In this document: piece by piece, positions 25,001 to 37,400 of the stretch
Layout: every line of letters begins with the position of its first letter
How positions within the stretch are numbered: the first letter of the stretch is position 1
Assembly: GCA_000727475.1 (NCBI GenBank)
Contig: KL647300.1
Coordinates: 2,190,255-2,254,254, forward strand
Direction of reading: 5' to 3'
Length of the DNA: 64,000 nt
Origin: Sarcocystis neurona
Taxonomy: Eukaryota > Apicomplexa > Conoidasida > Eucoccidiorida > Sarcocystidae
The notes under the pieces: generated by a model
Databases searched by the model: none
Told to the model about the DNA's origin: nothing
The model's input: the letters and a program-made list of their open reading frames with translations, nothing else
Made by a program: the position numbers and the translations under genes

Positions 25001-26175
25001 TGTGTGTCACCCGCGAGTAAGCGTCTCCCTTCTTCTCGGTGTGGTAGGCCAGTGCGCTATGTACCACTGTTTCATCACGAGAATCTAGCGTTCTGCCTCC
25101 TGTTTCCGGAGTACGTACACCAGATGCTGCAGCCTCTCTCCATGATCCTGTGTACTGCAGACCGTCGTTCCCCCCGAATTTCATCGGAAGAAAACATCTC
25201 TTAGCCTTCTTCGTGGGCGCCCCTTCCCGTGACATTACACCAGAAGAAAGCACTTCCATTTTCCTACGTTGTGTGAAAGGACCTCCTTCACGATTTTCTT
25301 CTTTCTTAAAAGATTTTCTTCTTTTTCTTCTTATTCTTCGTCTACTTCTTCTCCACATCCCACCATCTCTCGTATTAGCGCATGCAGCCACAGCTACATA
25401 TTTGTGCTTCGGCTGACCCACCCTAGACACTTGTATCTGCAGATTCTTAGCGTCAGCCATAAAAGGAGTCTCTGACACCGCTGCTGCTGTTCTCTGTGGA
25501 AAACAGAAAAACACCTCTGGACTTCTCTGTATCGCCTATTGAAGTGAATTTGGATAACTACGTAGTAACTGTGGGTCCTACGCAGTTCTCTTGATCCCTA
25601 CCTATAACAGCCAGGAGCACAGATGACGGCAGTTCTTCAGTTTCACCGGCGCTGCTGCTGGGGACGAGAAGCAGCGGCAGTCGCAGCAGCCGCAAGACGT
25701 GCAAGAGTGTGGCCTCCTGAACCATGCACGCCTGTAGCACCCGCTGCATGAAGTCGCTGCCCTCCTCTTGCTTCTGCAGCAGATATCCGAACTCTTGCTG
25801 GTGCCGCTGCCTCTCCTCGTCTCGTTTCTCCTTGTCTGCCTTTTCCTGCTGCTGCTCCTCCTTCTGCTGCCCGCTGGAGTGCTGCTGCTGCTGCTGCTGG
25901 CCTTCCGCGGCAAAGCTCACCACCCACCGTCGCTGCTTGTCTTGGTCACCCGCGGTTCGATGCGACGCCTGCTGCAGCTGCTTCTGCTGCAGTCGGTCGA
26001 AGTAATGCCGCAAGTAGTCCTTCCCCCGTTCCACGAGCGCTGCGTAGCGCTGTGTGGACAATAAACGCAGGTCTACCGACAGTCGCAGCAGCCCGCTCCT
26101 TCTCATCTGCAGCAGCCTCACGTAGGTCTCCTGGACCAGGGAGGTATGCTCCACCTCAATGACTGCAGCCGCCAT
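22032..26175 (-). CDS. Unrecognised Gln/Glu-rich protein with predicted coiled coil
   Basis: I do not recognise this protein. The first exon, 26175-25602, starts at an ATG and gives 191 codons plus one base. It has a helical N-terminal part with Leu and Arg heptads, then a run of six Gln, then a long Glu/Lys/Gln/Arg stretch typical of a coiled coil, and a Leu-rich end. The donor GTAGGG (phase 1) fits an acceptor AACAG before 25486. That second exon reads on past 25330, but its end is unclear. An exon near 24840-24740 is likely. The exon 24660-24466 is strong (acceptor ACTTTATGCAG, donor GTCAGA, phase 1 at both ends) and joins in phase to the last exon 22306-22032 (acceptor CTTCTTCTGGGCAG, stop TAA). 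Between them, a ~2.1 kb intron contains a large CTG-rich block, read on this strand, just before the acceptor. The frame also extends upstream of the ATG through a hydrophobic stretch, so an earlier start is possible. Confidence 0.65.
22315..23160. repeat. CAG-rich array (CTG on the transcribed minus strand) in an intron
   Basis: Imperfect CAG/GCA triplets fill about 850 bp. The array ends a few bases before the acceptor of the last exon of the minus-strand gene, so on that strand CUG units make up the pyrimidine-rich 3' end of the intron. Leu/Cys-rich frames on the minus strand and Gln/Ala/Ser frames on the plus strand here are by-products of the repeat. Confidence 0.8.
24240..24380. repeat. 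TA and GA microsatellites
   Basis: A run of TA dinucleotides with TATG interruptions passes into GAGAGA. It lies in the long intron of the minus-strand gene. Confidence 0.8.
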
Positions 26176-26279
26176 CACTAGCAGCAAAACTACTATTGCT
26201 ACTACGCAAGAACATATATACATATATGCGTATGCACATGCGCACAGCTGTACACATATATATATATATATACACACAT

Positions 26280-26812
26280 ATCACTTGACGTAGAATCAGG
26301 ACGTGTACAGGTCTATCTATATCCTTGCGGTAGCGATACCTACGGAAGCTACAGGTTACAGTTTGAACATGTACAGGTACATGCGCATATATATATATAT
26401 ATGCGCACGTGCGTACAGCTGTTTATGTAGCTCATGCCTCAACGCAAATATATGTGTACGTATATATATATATGCGCACGTGCGTACAGCTGTCTATGTA
26501 GCACACGCCTCAACCCAGAACATAGACGACAAAAACGCACACGTATTTTATGCATGCGCTCTACACGCGTACGGCAGAAGTACAGATTGTACGCGGAACA
26601 GGTAGCCTTGTCGGTAGGTCTCTGCAGACACATATCAATGCTTATGCCAGGAAATGGAGGATGGAGTGATGTTGGCAAGAGCGGCCTGCGGTGCGGCTCT
26701 AGCTGGCACCCCAGCCCCCCCTGAGCTCCTTTCAGTGTCGGTCAATACTAAAGTAGTTAAAAGAATTTGTTTCTACAGATATGTGGGTGTGAACCGTTCA
26801 GAAGGTACGTAC

Positions 26813-26844
<32 letters not shown>

Positions 26845-27552
26845 GAGGGAGAGCGAACATCGACACATAAACCCGCACATATACACGCACAGACATATAC
26901 AGATGTATGTATATATATGCGAAGGCATAGGTAGGTAGACAGACACGTACGCATACACATAGAAGTGGAGCGAGTACGCATGCGGGTGTGGACACATATG
27001 TAGTGTATCTACGTATGTACAGCGTGTACTTCCACTTTTGTGTTCCTCTCTCACTCAACCAGGAAGACGTGCGGTGCACCATTCAACCTGCACCCTGCCA
27101 CGTGTGTACCCCAGGATCCCCGTCCGCCCCCTACAAATACATATACGCATATATGCATATATATCGGCGTATACATATGTACATATACATACTGCTGTAC
27201 GCGTGTGTGTACGTCTTTGTCTGCAGCACACTCGACTATAAGTGGCCTACGACTGGATTCTCCGAACACTCTTCTGGGACTCAAACATTCTGCAAGGTGC
27301 AAGAATACTCTTTCTTCACGGCGACTGCATTACAGCGTCACTTAGTACACATGTGTGTACACATATGTATATGTATATTGCTAACGTACTGCTCAGATAA
27401 TCAGTTATATGCACATGCGTACGTCCGACCTCATCTTTCCAAATAGAGCCCTGTACGTATGTAATTATTTAAATGCATGTAGCGCTCTCCTTAAACAGCC
27501 GCACTACGACTGAGTTATTATGGATCTAGCCTCTTTCACCTTGAGCGCACAG
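26280..27552. other. Intergenic microsatellite DNA
   Basis: TA, GA and TG/CA repeats interrupted by short complex segments. Several ATG-started frames on both strands consist of Tyr, Ile, Cys, His and Val encoded by TATA/TGTA repeats and are not genes. Confidence 0.5.
26385..26519. repeat. Tandem duplication of about 70 bp
   Basis: Two copies share GCGCACGTGCGTACAGCTGT followed by TATGTAGC and GCCTCAAC, each preceded by a TA run. They lie just upstream of the first exon of the minus-strand gene that starts at 26175, so any promoter effect would be on that gene. Confidence 0.75.
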
Positions 27553-28790
27553 TCATAATATCGGAGCAGCGTGGACAAAGTAGAATAAATCCCAGTCCTG
27601 CTGTCGCCCACTTTTACGTGCATGCCGTTTTCTCTTCATCTTGTCAGAGTATTTGTCATCATGCTGAGTCACTAGCATGTATTTCTTTTCAGAAGCGGGT
27701 GACTGCGAGAAGAGAGAGAGAGAGCACTGGGTGCACAAGTAAAAATGCCCACACCTACTTACCTTTTTCCATGTGTACCGCTCTTTGTGTCTAACTACAC
27801 CTCGTCGAATCGCCGACGTACGTGTCGATTTACGCGCCACTTGTACCTAAGTATTTATACACGAATTTATATGTGCAGGCTTGTATGGATAGTATCCACC
27901 TAGTCTTATATACAAACAAGTAACTTTCCTTCCCATCACTCTTTATTCTCCTTTCAAATAATCGCATACACAGAGATCACTACTGCTCTTCGCAATTTGA
28001 TCCTCCCCGTGTGCACGTGTACAAATTTTTGGAAGTAGTAAAGAAGGATATCTCTCTCTTTCTCTATGTGTCATACCCACGTATACGTAGTTTCTTGCGT
28101 TTTTGTGTTGTCTTCTCCCTCTTCGTATACACGCATGTATAGTTGTTATCTTTCCCTTGAATGCAGTTTATTGTGTGTGTGCGCTCCTGAGTGGTCCACC
28201 TCCCATGACTTCCTTTCCTCTCTGCCTCCTTTAATCAGTTCCGCATTACGTGAGTTCTTAAATCCGACTCGTTCAATTACGAATGCATGCACTTGCTCCT
28301 GCTTGATGCGTTCACTGTTCAATCACGGTGGACGTATGAGACATTCAACAGAAGCACGACTGCGCAGCTTGTGCTTTCTGCCCCACTCTTGCGTGCCCTA
28401 TGATTCCGCTTCTCTGCAAAACTCGGTGAGAACTTTTACACATTCGTATGCTTGTATGTGCCTGTTTGTATACGGCTACATCCAACTGCGTACACATAGC
28501 AGGTAAAAGTAATAGCCGAGTGTCCCTTTCATGAGCCACCGGCACAAGCAAGCTACACTTCTCACGCTGCACTTTGAACAGTTCGCCCTTGGTCTTGGAC
28601 TTTCTCCTTAGAACCTTGACAGCAAGAGTAACCGGAGATACGCCTTCCACACGGGAGCTTCATCCGTGCGAGGGACACGTAGAAGTACACAAAGAACCAC
28701 TGGCTTTGTGGAGCTGACACTTTAAAAAGTTGCAGTTGTAGGGGATAGACAGCTCTTACGTCCACTTACCTATGTGCCAGTTCATCAGCC
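27553..28790 (-). CDS. Unrecognised basic protein, 3' exons
   Basis: Two 3' exons are well supported: 27846-27763 (acceptor TACTTAG, donor GTAAGT, 28 codons, phase 0) and 27702-27553 (acceptor CTCTTCTCGCAG after a pyrimidine run, 49 codons plus TGA). The intron is 60 bp. The encoded C-terminus is Lys/Arg-rich and then ends with Trp, Phe, Tyr and hydrophobic residues. Upstream, 28735-28560 contains overlapping open frames in all three phases after the acceptor AAAGTGTCAG; one of them is basic and looks coding, but I could not choose the frame or link it. A further candidate exon lies at about 29333-29163. The compact basic composition would suit a ribosomal or RNA-binding protein, but this is only a guess. 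Confidence 0.55.
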
Positions 28791-28799
28791 GCGCGCATC

Positions 28800-30753
28800 C
28801 TACACGCCTGCATCTATCCATCTATTCACCTATCTCTCCCTCTCACGTAGGTATGTACACACCTACACCTGTACATACGGAATAATATGCACCAGCGTGT
28901 ACTGAACTTCCGTGGCCAAACGTACGTAAATAGATACTAGCTGAAAAGCGTATATGTGCGTGTATGTATAGTGTTCTTCAGATGTAAGAGTGTGCACGAC
29001 TTAATAGGGCGTTTACCAATCGTAAAGTGAAGGAGAGCTAGGAGATAGAATCGACGGTTCTACGCACATCATATGGGACGCTCCAAATAGACAAGTCCAA
29101 TCTTCAGACAGCAGAGATCCGTTAGACTCTGAGTCGACGGACGTTCACACCTGCGAAAGTGTCTACGGCCACTTTTTTTCGTGACGGTCAGTCAACGCGA
29201 AAATCCATACAGAAGAAGCAGACAACATTTCTGGGCTCTCCCAGATTTTACGTTCTGACTCAGACGCAACACCGCAGATGACTCTCGATGCTTGTAGCAG
29301 AGAGCTGACATGCGTATTGTAGACACCCTTGAGGAAACAATCAGCATGTAGGCTCAACCTCGTCTAATTACTCTGTAGGCTGGCATGTACGGAAGACACA
29401 TTAATACGCTCACTACGTGTTACGTAGATAAATAGGTGTGCGTGCGAACCTACCAACCTCTATACGGTACGGATGTGGGTACGTGTTGATTTGCATCTAC
29501 CTGAATGTGTACAGACACACATCCACGCACCATTGAGTACTCGCAGACTGATAGGTAAAGTTGTCCACAGATAGAAATAAAAATGCATAGGTAGATGAAT
29601 GCACGTCTTCACACTGTGCATCTAACATATGTATATAGTTACAGATGACTCTTTGGGTGCCCCTCCTGCGTGCTGCGGTCACCGGCTGCCAGTGGTGCTG
29701 CCGGATTTATCTCTCCGGTCGCCTCCCTTCTACTGCAGCGCACCCGAAGGACCCGCGTCGGAAAAAAATATTTTTCAGGGAGGAAAGACTCACAACGTGA
29801 GTGAGAAAAAAACGCAAAGCGAAGTGTGCGCCGCCTGTACAGCTGCAGCAACCCGTCACCACAGCTAGCCGCCACACTTCGCAAAGCAGCGTACACGTCC
29901 ACATGTACATACGTATTAAAACAGACAGACTGATAGATCTCTCTCTATGGCTGTGTACAGGTATGTACATGAAGGGGTATAATACGTATATTCACCGATA
30001 TGTGAAGGCCTCCGAGCCTGTTGATAATCTTTTGAGTACGTATACGCACGCGCACACGAATATACATACATATACGTATGTCCATGGTGCAGTCGATACG
30101 GATGATTAGTAAAAGCACCCTAACGTTCATAGCGCTATAGGGTCTCTTCGTTTTCAGTATGCGTGGAGGTATCTACGTGTCCAGACATGTCGCGTGCTGA
30201 AGCGATTGCGAGCGGGTGTTGAAGAATACGAAGTGGTCAACAATTCAAATCTTTAAATTTAAAAAGATGAAACACGTATGCGAATACGCTTATAGCTACG
30301 GCTGCCGATATATATGTATATATATATATATATATGTATATATCCATATATACGTACCCGTGCTACATGTCCGCACATACATTCAGGTGCACAGATATAA
30401 TATATCCACGTGTCTACACAGATAATTATATACATACATTCATATGTGTGTGTATTGCAGTTGAGACGGATGGCAACTGCGCATTATATTTCTGCCTGCA
30501 CATGCATAAAATGTACACGTGTATATGTATACCCACCCTTGTTGCATGCTGATCTGGATATTACGGTGCACATTTCTATGTGTGCACGCGTGTAAAACTC
30601 GACGTGTATGTACGCATCTACATAGATATGTCTGTGAAGCGGGTCGACGCGTGGATGTCCAGTCGTACATGTGCTACAGTTCTGCACGTGCACGCACCTA
30701 AATATACACGCATATACACGTATGTATGTGTGTGAACATACTTGCATGTATAC

Positions 30754-30789
<36 letters not shown>

Positions 30790-33479
30790 GGGTATGTATA
30801 CATAGAGGCACAAATGTGTATCTCGATTTGTGTATGTGTGTGTGTATGTGCGTGTGTGTGTTTATATATCGATTGAGCTTGTGACTGTCGCGCGCCGCAC
30901 ACGAGAAAGAATAGCAAGGAACGATGCACAGAAGCAAGCAAATATGCAGCATCCCAGCCTTCGCTCAATCGGAGATACAGAGCGGATACGTACAGGCACA
31001 TACATGTTTACACCCATACATATGTGTATACATAACTGTGATTTTAAGAGAGGAGGAGACACAACGTAGACCTTGTGTACGTGGATAGTCCTTGGTTAGC
31101 GTCTGGATCTGAATTGCCATCAGCGTTAAAAGGTTCAGGATGAAGAATGACTTTCCTTATCTACGTGTGCACTTGGTTACTTGCAGGTGAGTATATGACA
31201 TAAGAATGCTTGGGTGTAGATCCCTTCAAACACGTGAATTGATATGTGACTGTGCAGATGCCGACTCCTACGGGTAGTTTCTCTGTGTATGCGTCTGACG
31301 TTGTCACACAAAGACGCTCAAAGTAGCTCTCTACGTATGCACGTTTTGGCATTCGGTACGTTCGTGTGTATGTATATATATATATATATATACATGCGTA
31401 AAGAAACTGGTCAGCACCCAAGCCCGCGCAGAACTGCGAAATTGTATGCTTATACGTTGACTGCGGCGCAGGCGGTGAGGTAGGCCATTTTTGCTTTTTT
31501 TAGACGAGTCGTGCCTCGAATTACAGAAGAGGCGTTTTCGTCGGTGTGCGTGTTACGTGTATATTCAGTGTTTCTGGGTCTATGCGTGTGTCTGTCTGAC
31601 ACATGTTTGCGCGTATGTAGGTGTGTGTGTACGTGTGGATATTTGTACGTATGTGCGTATGCGTTTGTAGATGCACTCATACACACATTTATGTACGTAT
31701 GTGTCTACGCATACACTCTAGTATGCGTGTGTATGTGTGCGTGTTCATATGCACGTTTCGAGGTATGCATGGTTGTGCGTGAGCACTGACAGACATGTAT
31801 ACATCTACCTATCTCTCTCTCTGTCTCACTCTCGCTATATATAACACGTGTTCTCGGTGTGTCTGCCGGTGTGGGAGCCTACTCGCATATATATCCAAGT
31901 ACGTCATGCGCGTCAGTACATCGGTGTGCACCTGTACAGATGAATCCGACGTTGGAACGCGGTTTAACGGGCATAGTGGAATTGCTCCTGCTTCGTCCTA
32001 AGTCTGTGCATCCTGCGCCTTTCTAGCATTTGCTCCACCAGACACGAGCTGTTCTCCCCGCCGCAGCCTCCGCTCCGAAAATTTTCAAGTCCGCCTTTGA
32101 GGACAGACCGCGTGAATCCGGTGTACCTACACCCCTAACACTTACTTTGACACTGGCTTGCTGGCCCTTTGTGTTTGCGCAGGGCACACTCGGCCAATAA
32201 GCGACTATGAAACTAATTATTCCACACCATTGTCGCACAGCTTCTGTTTTATATATATAACAAGTCGGCAGGAAGCTTTTGCCGTTCTCCCGTGCGTTCT
32301 CCGCTATCTTTACGAATCCTTCACTTCACATCAACTCCTCTCATTTTTCCGTCCTCCTTTTCTTCGTGCAGTATATTTCTTCGTTCCTTAGCCTACGTCC
32401 CGCCGCTCGGCTGCGTTTCGTCTGTATTCCATATCTCCGTTTCACTCCTTTCCAGTATTTGTGGTCGTAGTCGTGTTGCAACGAACACCGCTCACGGCTC
32501 CGCGCGAAGTATCACTGCAATCACGTGGTGCCGTGCCGCGTTTATAGCGGGTGTGTCTGTGTGTAAACCCGCATGCGTGCTCCATTGACAATCGCGGATC
32601 TGTCGTTCGACATTACCCTTTCCTTCCACTTTCCAGGCATTCCGTTCCCCTGCTTTTCCCTGTCTCGGCTGTCAAAGATGCACTGAATTCCGTTTTCCCA
32701 TCGAACTACTCGTTCGTGTTGTCTTTTGTGTCTCTCTTCCAGCGCGTGGTCGCCGTTTGTTGCGCTCTCCTCTCCTCGCCTGCATGAAACCAATTTATGC
32801 GTACGCGCTTCCACCGTGATTTCGCTCCCTGCGTCCTCCCAGTGGCTCCAGACTAAAGAGCTGGGTCTCCATGATGGCGCTCGCTCTCCACCGAGTCACA
32901 CAAATATGTCGTAAGAAGTCGTGTACGTAAGCCTCTGCTCCGGAGACAACAGCAACACATACATACCTGCGTCTGCGTGCGTGTCTGCCTTTTCTCCTAT
33001 CCTATCCATCTAGCTACATACATATAGACACAAGCTGCACATGTTTCCCCGTAACGCAAGTATTTATACATATACATACGTAGACCATACGAATCCACTT
33101 TACATGTTAATAAAGCTTCCGTATGACCACGCACATTCGCCGTGTCCGAGTTTAACTACGTGTAGATTTTAGGGGACACGTCCTTTCTGACGCCTTCAAC
33201 TGTCCCAACTTGCCATTTCAGTACCGCAGAACGACTGCAGTTAGATACATACCCACAGTACATATATATATATATATATCTACACATGTGTACGGGTGCA
33301 CAGCTGTGTATGCAGCTGTAACCGTTGCAGCAGGGAAAGTGGTTTGACACATTGGCCATGTGTGTGCTCGTCGGTGATGCTACCATAGTTTATGTGATCT
33401 GCATTTTGTGCAGTACACTTCTATGTATTTGGACAGATGCATGTATAGCAGCTGCTCTGCTGCTGAGGCCCTGAGCGGT
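28800..33479. other. Long intergenic region dominated by microsatellites
   Basis: TA runs (30310, 30750, 31375, 33265), TG/CA runs and TC-rich stretches alternate with complex DNA. Apart from the low-confidence exon near 29163-29333 I see no supported gene. Pyrimidine-rich DNA at 32280-32480 and 32620-32800 has no clear splice structure. Confidence 0.45.
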
Positions 33480-34309
33480 GGATCTAAAGCAACGAAGCAG
33501 CAGCAGCAGCAGGGGCTGCGACAGAAGAAGCCACGACAGACGAGCAGCAGCTGGTAGTGCCGCGCTAACAGGAGCCGGGGGTGCAGGAGGTCCATCAGCC
33601 GGGCAGCGGGCGCGGCAGGGCGTTATCAGTTGCTGCAGTGTCTTAGGTTCTGAGGCCGATTTGTGGGGGGGCCGCCTGCATCTACAGACACCTACTCCAA
33701 CATATACATCTGTATATTTATATCTGCACATTGAACTCTCGGGGGAAACGTGCGTGCGTCTCACGTACTACGTGCGTAGCAGCAGTGCTGCATATATGCC
33801 AGTGTATTAGAGCAGCAGTGGCAGCGGCTTCATTGCAGTTCTTTCGGAGCGCCTTCTGCCAGCACAGAAGCAGCAACGTGCAGACCCGTCGCGTACGAGG
33901 CCACAGCGCGGGTGGGCAGTGGACACGTCAACAGCAGCAGCGCCGCAGAAGATTGTCAACCGACGCAGCGGCACACGAGCGAATAGCGAAGCGCGTCGCA
34001 GTAATATCTTAGCCACAAAACTGAAGGAGTAGTAGTAGTCGTTGCAATTCTCTTAGGCTACAGCGCAAGCGCTCAACGAAGAGCACCAGCGGGACGTAAG
34101 ACCGGCCAACGGGAGCAGCAGAAAAAAGAGTCACGTGTTGATTTGCAGCACCCGCGTCAACGAGCAGACAGCAGCAGCAGCAGTGACGCAGTGGTATATA
34201 GCATCAGCACCAGTGCGAGGAGGGGATACAGTAGCAGCAAGACGGTGGGAGGAGACTTGCTGCACGTCCGTTCGACAGCCCTTGCAGATCTCGTCGACAG
34301 CAGAGCGTC
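33480..34309 (+). promoter_or_regulatory. CAG-rich upstream region of NPL4
   Basis: About 830 bp with few TA microsatellites and many CAG/GCA triplets lies directly before the NPL4 start codon at 34310. It probably holds the promoter and 5' UTR. No TATA-like or initiator motif can be claimed. Open frames here shift phase and have no supported splice sites. Confidence 0.4.
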
Positions 34310-34492
34310 ATGACGGGTCCAGCAGCAGCAGGAGGTGGAGGGGTGGTGCTGCGACTGCGTACGGGACAGGGGCACAGCCGGCTGTCTATTTCTCCTGATA
34401 CTTCTCTGGCGCAACTACATGCGCGAGTGGCAGAGCATCTCAAGGTGGACTCTGCAAAGCTTTCTCTTTTTCGAGACTCCGCCCACAAACAG
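34310..34492 (+). CDS. NPL4: NPL4 exon 1: start and first half of ubiquitin-like domain
   Basis: ATG at 34310; 61 codons. After a Gly/Ala-rich start it reads as a beta-grasp first half ending [10 protein letters not shown] chose the donor GTGAAC after AAACAG at 34493, because joining to exon 2 here gives an unbroken ubiquitin-like fold. An in-phase alternative donor exists at 34538. Confidence 0.88.
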
Positions 34493-37400
34493 GTGAACAA
34501 AGCTGCTGACCACACCGACCTTCTCAGAAACTTGCGGGTCCAGCTGCAGCAGTCTTCACTCTTGTCTTCCTACGTCCACCTCCTGTCTCTTCCGTGCCGC
34601 CCCTTCCTTTCTCTCTCTGCCCCGGTTACCTCTTGTCCCCTCCCACCGGCCGTTGTCTCCTCTCTCCTCCTCCTCTCCCATGTCCGTCCCTTGCTGATGT
34701 CGCGTGTCTCTTCCCCACTGCCTCCCGTTGATACGTTGTTCAGCGGTTCGCAGCAGTCTACTGACACCTGCATTCGAGCCATTCAATGGTGGACCTTGGA
34801 CACCTGTGTTGCAGTATCTGTCCAGCAATTCTAAACTGAATTATGAAGTCACTCAAGACTTATCTACTTTCGTGTTCACATGTGCATCTGCTGAAATTGC
34901 GCAGCTTCGTCTGTGTCCCTTTGTGAGTGTGTCTGTTCTTCTGTAACCATGTGTCAGCCTATGTGAGTCTTTGATTCTTTCTGTGAGGAACCACTTTTGT
35001 GGATCTACAGTGTCCGCTGCATCCTTCAACCTCTTCATATGAGCATTATTTTTCGAGAAATTCTTCCCTGATCCTTCCTATACCCCTCGCTCTCTGTTCT
35101 GCTGCGTCTGTGTCTGACGGACAAACATCTGTACTTTCAAGACATAAGGCGTGTGGATGTGTGTAGCGTTTAAGTCTCCGCAGGAACTCTCTCGTTTACT
35201 CTGTTACTACGTGTTCTCTCTCCATAACCTTCCGCCGCAGTCTCAGTCACTCACGTATACAAGCTTGAATATACATATATATATATAGACATATAAATAC
35301 ATATGTATATATACATATGTATAGACGGTGGTCTGATTCACACAGTTACCCGTACGTAGATACGTATATATATATATATTCATTCCTGTGAATCGAACTC
35401 GTACGAGTAAATCTACGTATATATGCGAATGCGCATACTTGCACACATGTACACATATGTATATATATATATATATGCAGTGTTCTGTACAGATATGTGC
35501 ACGCACTGATGTGAGACACATACGTACGTATATATATATATATATATATATGTGCGCAAATATATATAGATATATACATATGTATCAGGAGCGCGAAGGG
35601 GGAAATGTATGGGTTTTTATGTGATTGCTTGGATTCACATGTGTGTAGGGGAGTGTACGCGTGCCAGATTTCACACACACGTACGTATGCAGATGTAAGT
35701 ACGAGCGAGTACATGCACCTCTTCGATATGTGATGTACATATATATATATATGCATATGTATATGTCTGCAGTCACACAGGTGTATATATCGGTAGAGAT
35801 ATTATATATAAGGGAAGTGTGTGTTTTTGTGCGAACATATCTTCACAAGCGTGCGTGTGTGTACATGGCTGCCGTGTATCTGTACATACGCGTGTGTGTA
35901 CATGGCTGCCGTGTATCTGTACATATATGGACGAATGGATGTTTGTGTGCTGCGTGTGTGCGGGCGCGCGTACCTCCGCGGCTGCTGCAGCCCCTGGACG
36001 CAGCAGATAGCCGCCGTACGGTGCAGCAAGCAGGTTTGCAGAGTGGAGCTGAGGTGTTCGTACACACCACCGGGGGGACGGAGGCGCACATCGCTGCTGC
36101 TGCTGCTCCTGCCCCACATCGCATGTCTACAGCAGATTTGCCTCCGCTGCCTGCTGCAGCAAAAAAGAAAAACGACAGCAGTGGTACGCCAAGATACACG
36201 GATGTCTCGTGCGTGTCGGGATAAAACGCCCACGGCAAAGTGGATATTTGAGAGGACGGAAAGGAGAAGCTGTAAATGCCTGCGTGGAAGAAGGGACATG
36301 TTTGTGAGAGACATAGAAGGTAGTGAGCGTCTTTGTGGGCATTGCCAGAGGCAACAGAGACGGCGGGGAAGTTCTGTGCAGCTGTGACGCTGGTGGTGCC
36401 GCCTGCAGTGTACAGACAGAAGGGGGCTGGCGGGAGCGTTGTTTTCTGTAGTGGCAGCTATCAGAGGAAGCGGCCGTGTCGCACGTTTCCGGCTAGTCTC
36501 TCCAGATGCGGTGTACGGACACCCGAGGAAGGCCCGACGTAGCACACGACTTCGGTTTTCACAGCTACCAAAAATGCGACGTACAGACACCAGAGGAAAA
36601 CTTGCTGCGCTGTACTGTAAAGTCACCGCAGGCCAGGCTGCTGCGACAGGGTTGTCGTGTAGAGAAGAGGACGGGGTGTACGTACATTCCAGGACGCAAT
36701 CGCTGCAGAAAAGCTGCGGTCCCCAGACACGCATAACAAAAGATGTGTTTTCTTGTCGCCTGCGATTCGCGCTATAATTACGCGACAGAACGTATTCTGC
36801 GGCAGCCGACGACATGTGCGGCGACGTTCGGCGCACATCCACCACATAGAGAAGGCCGGAGGGGCGTACGTCGTTCTGCTGCAGTGTACAAACACCAGCG
36901 CACTACGGGGCAGTCGCGCTTCCACGTTTTCCTGCTACTGCACCGCGCCTGGTTGAAGAGTAGAAAAGTTTTTTTTCTACCCTTCTGTCTAGCCCTGTTG
37001 CACAGGTGTCTGCTCCCAGCGGTATGCGAGTGTCGATGGCGTATAAAGTCCGACGGGCTCTCTGTTGCTGTTGGCGGTGGCGGTCCGCTGCCGTTCCGTC
37101 GTCACTGCTGCTGTTGCCGCTGGTGCTGCTGCTGCCGTTGCTGCTCCGGTGGCCTTTACTGCGTTTTTGCTGCTGCTGTTGCTGGTGCTGCTGCTGCTGT
37201 TGTCGCAGCGGATTCGGCTGCGGCGGGCGAAGGAGCCAGCGGAGGTGCTGCTGCTGCTGCTACAGGTGGCAAGTCGGCTGGTGCTGCAGCTTCGCGAGGG
37301 GATGGAAAAGGCGGGGGAGGAGGGGACGCTTCTTCTTATTCGTCGAACTCCTCTTCATCTTCCGCAGGAGGGGGGGGGAAAGGAGGCGGCGTGGGGCCAG

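Noticed and set aside
36127..36387. A possible cysteine-pair segment (CKC and CGHC) downstream of NPL4 exon 2 that might be the missing zinc finger.
   Set aside because: It is in a different frame, has no fitting splice sites, and the phase-1 junction from 36183 to 37209 leaves no place for it.
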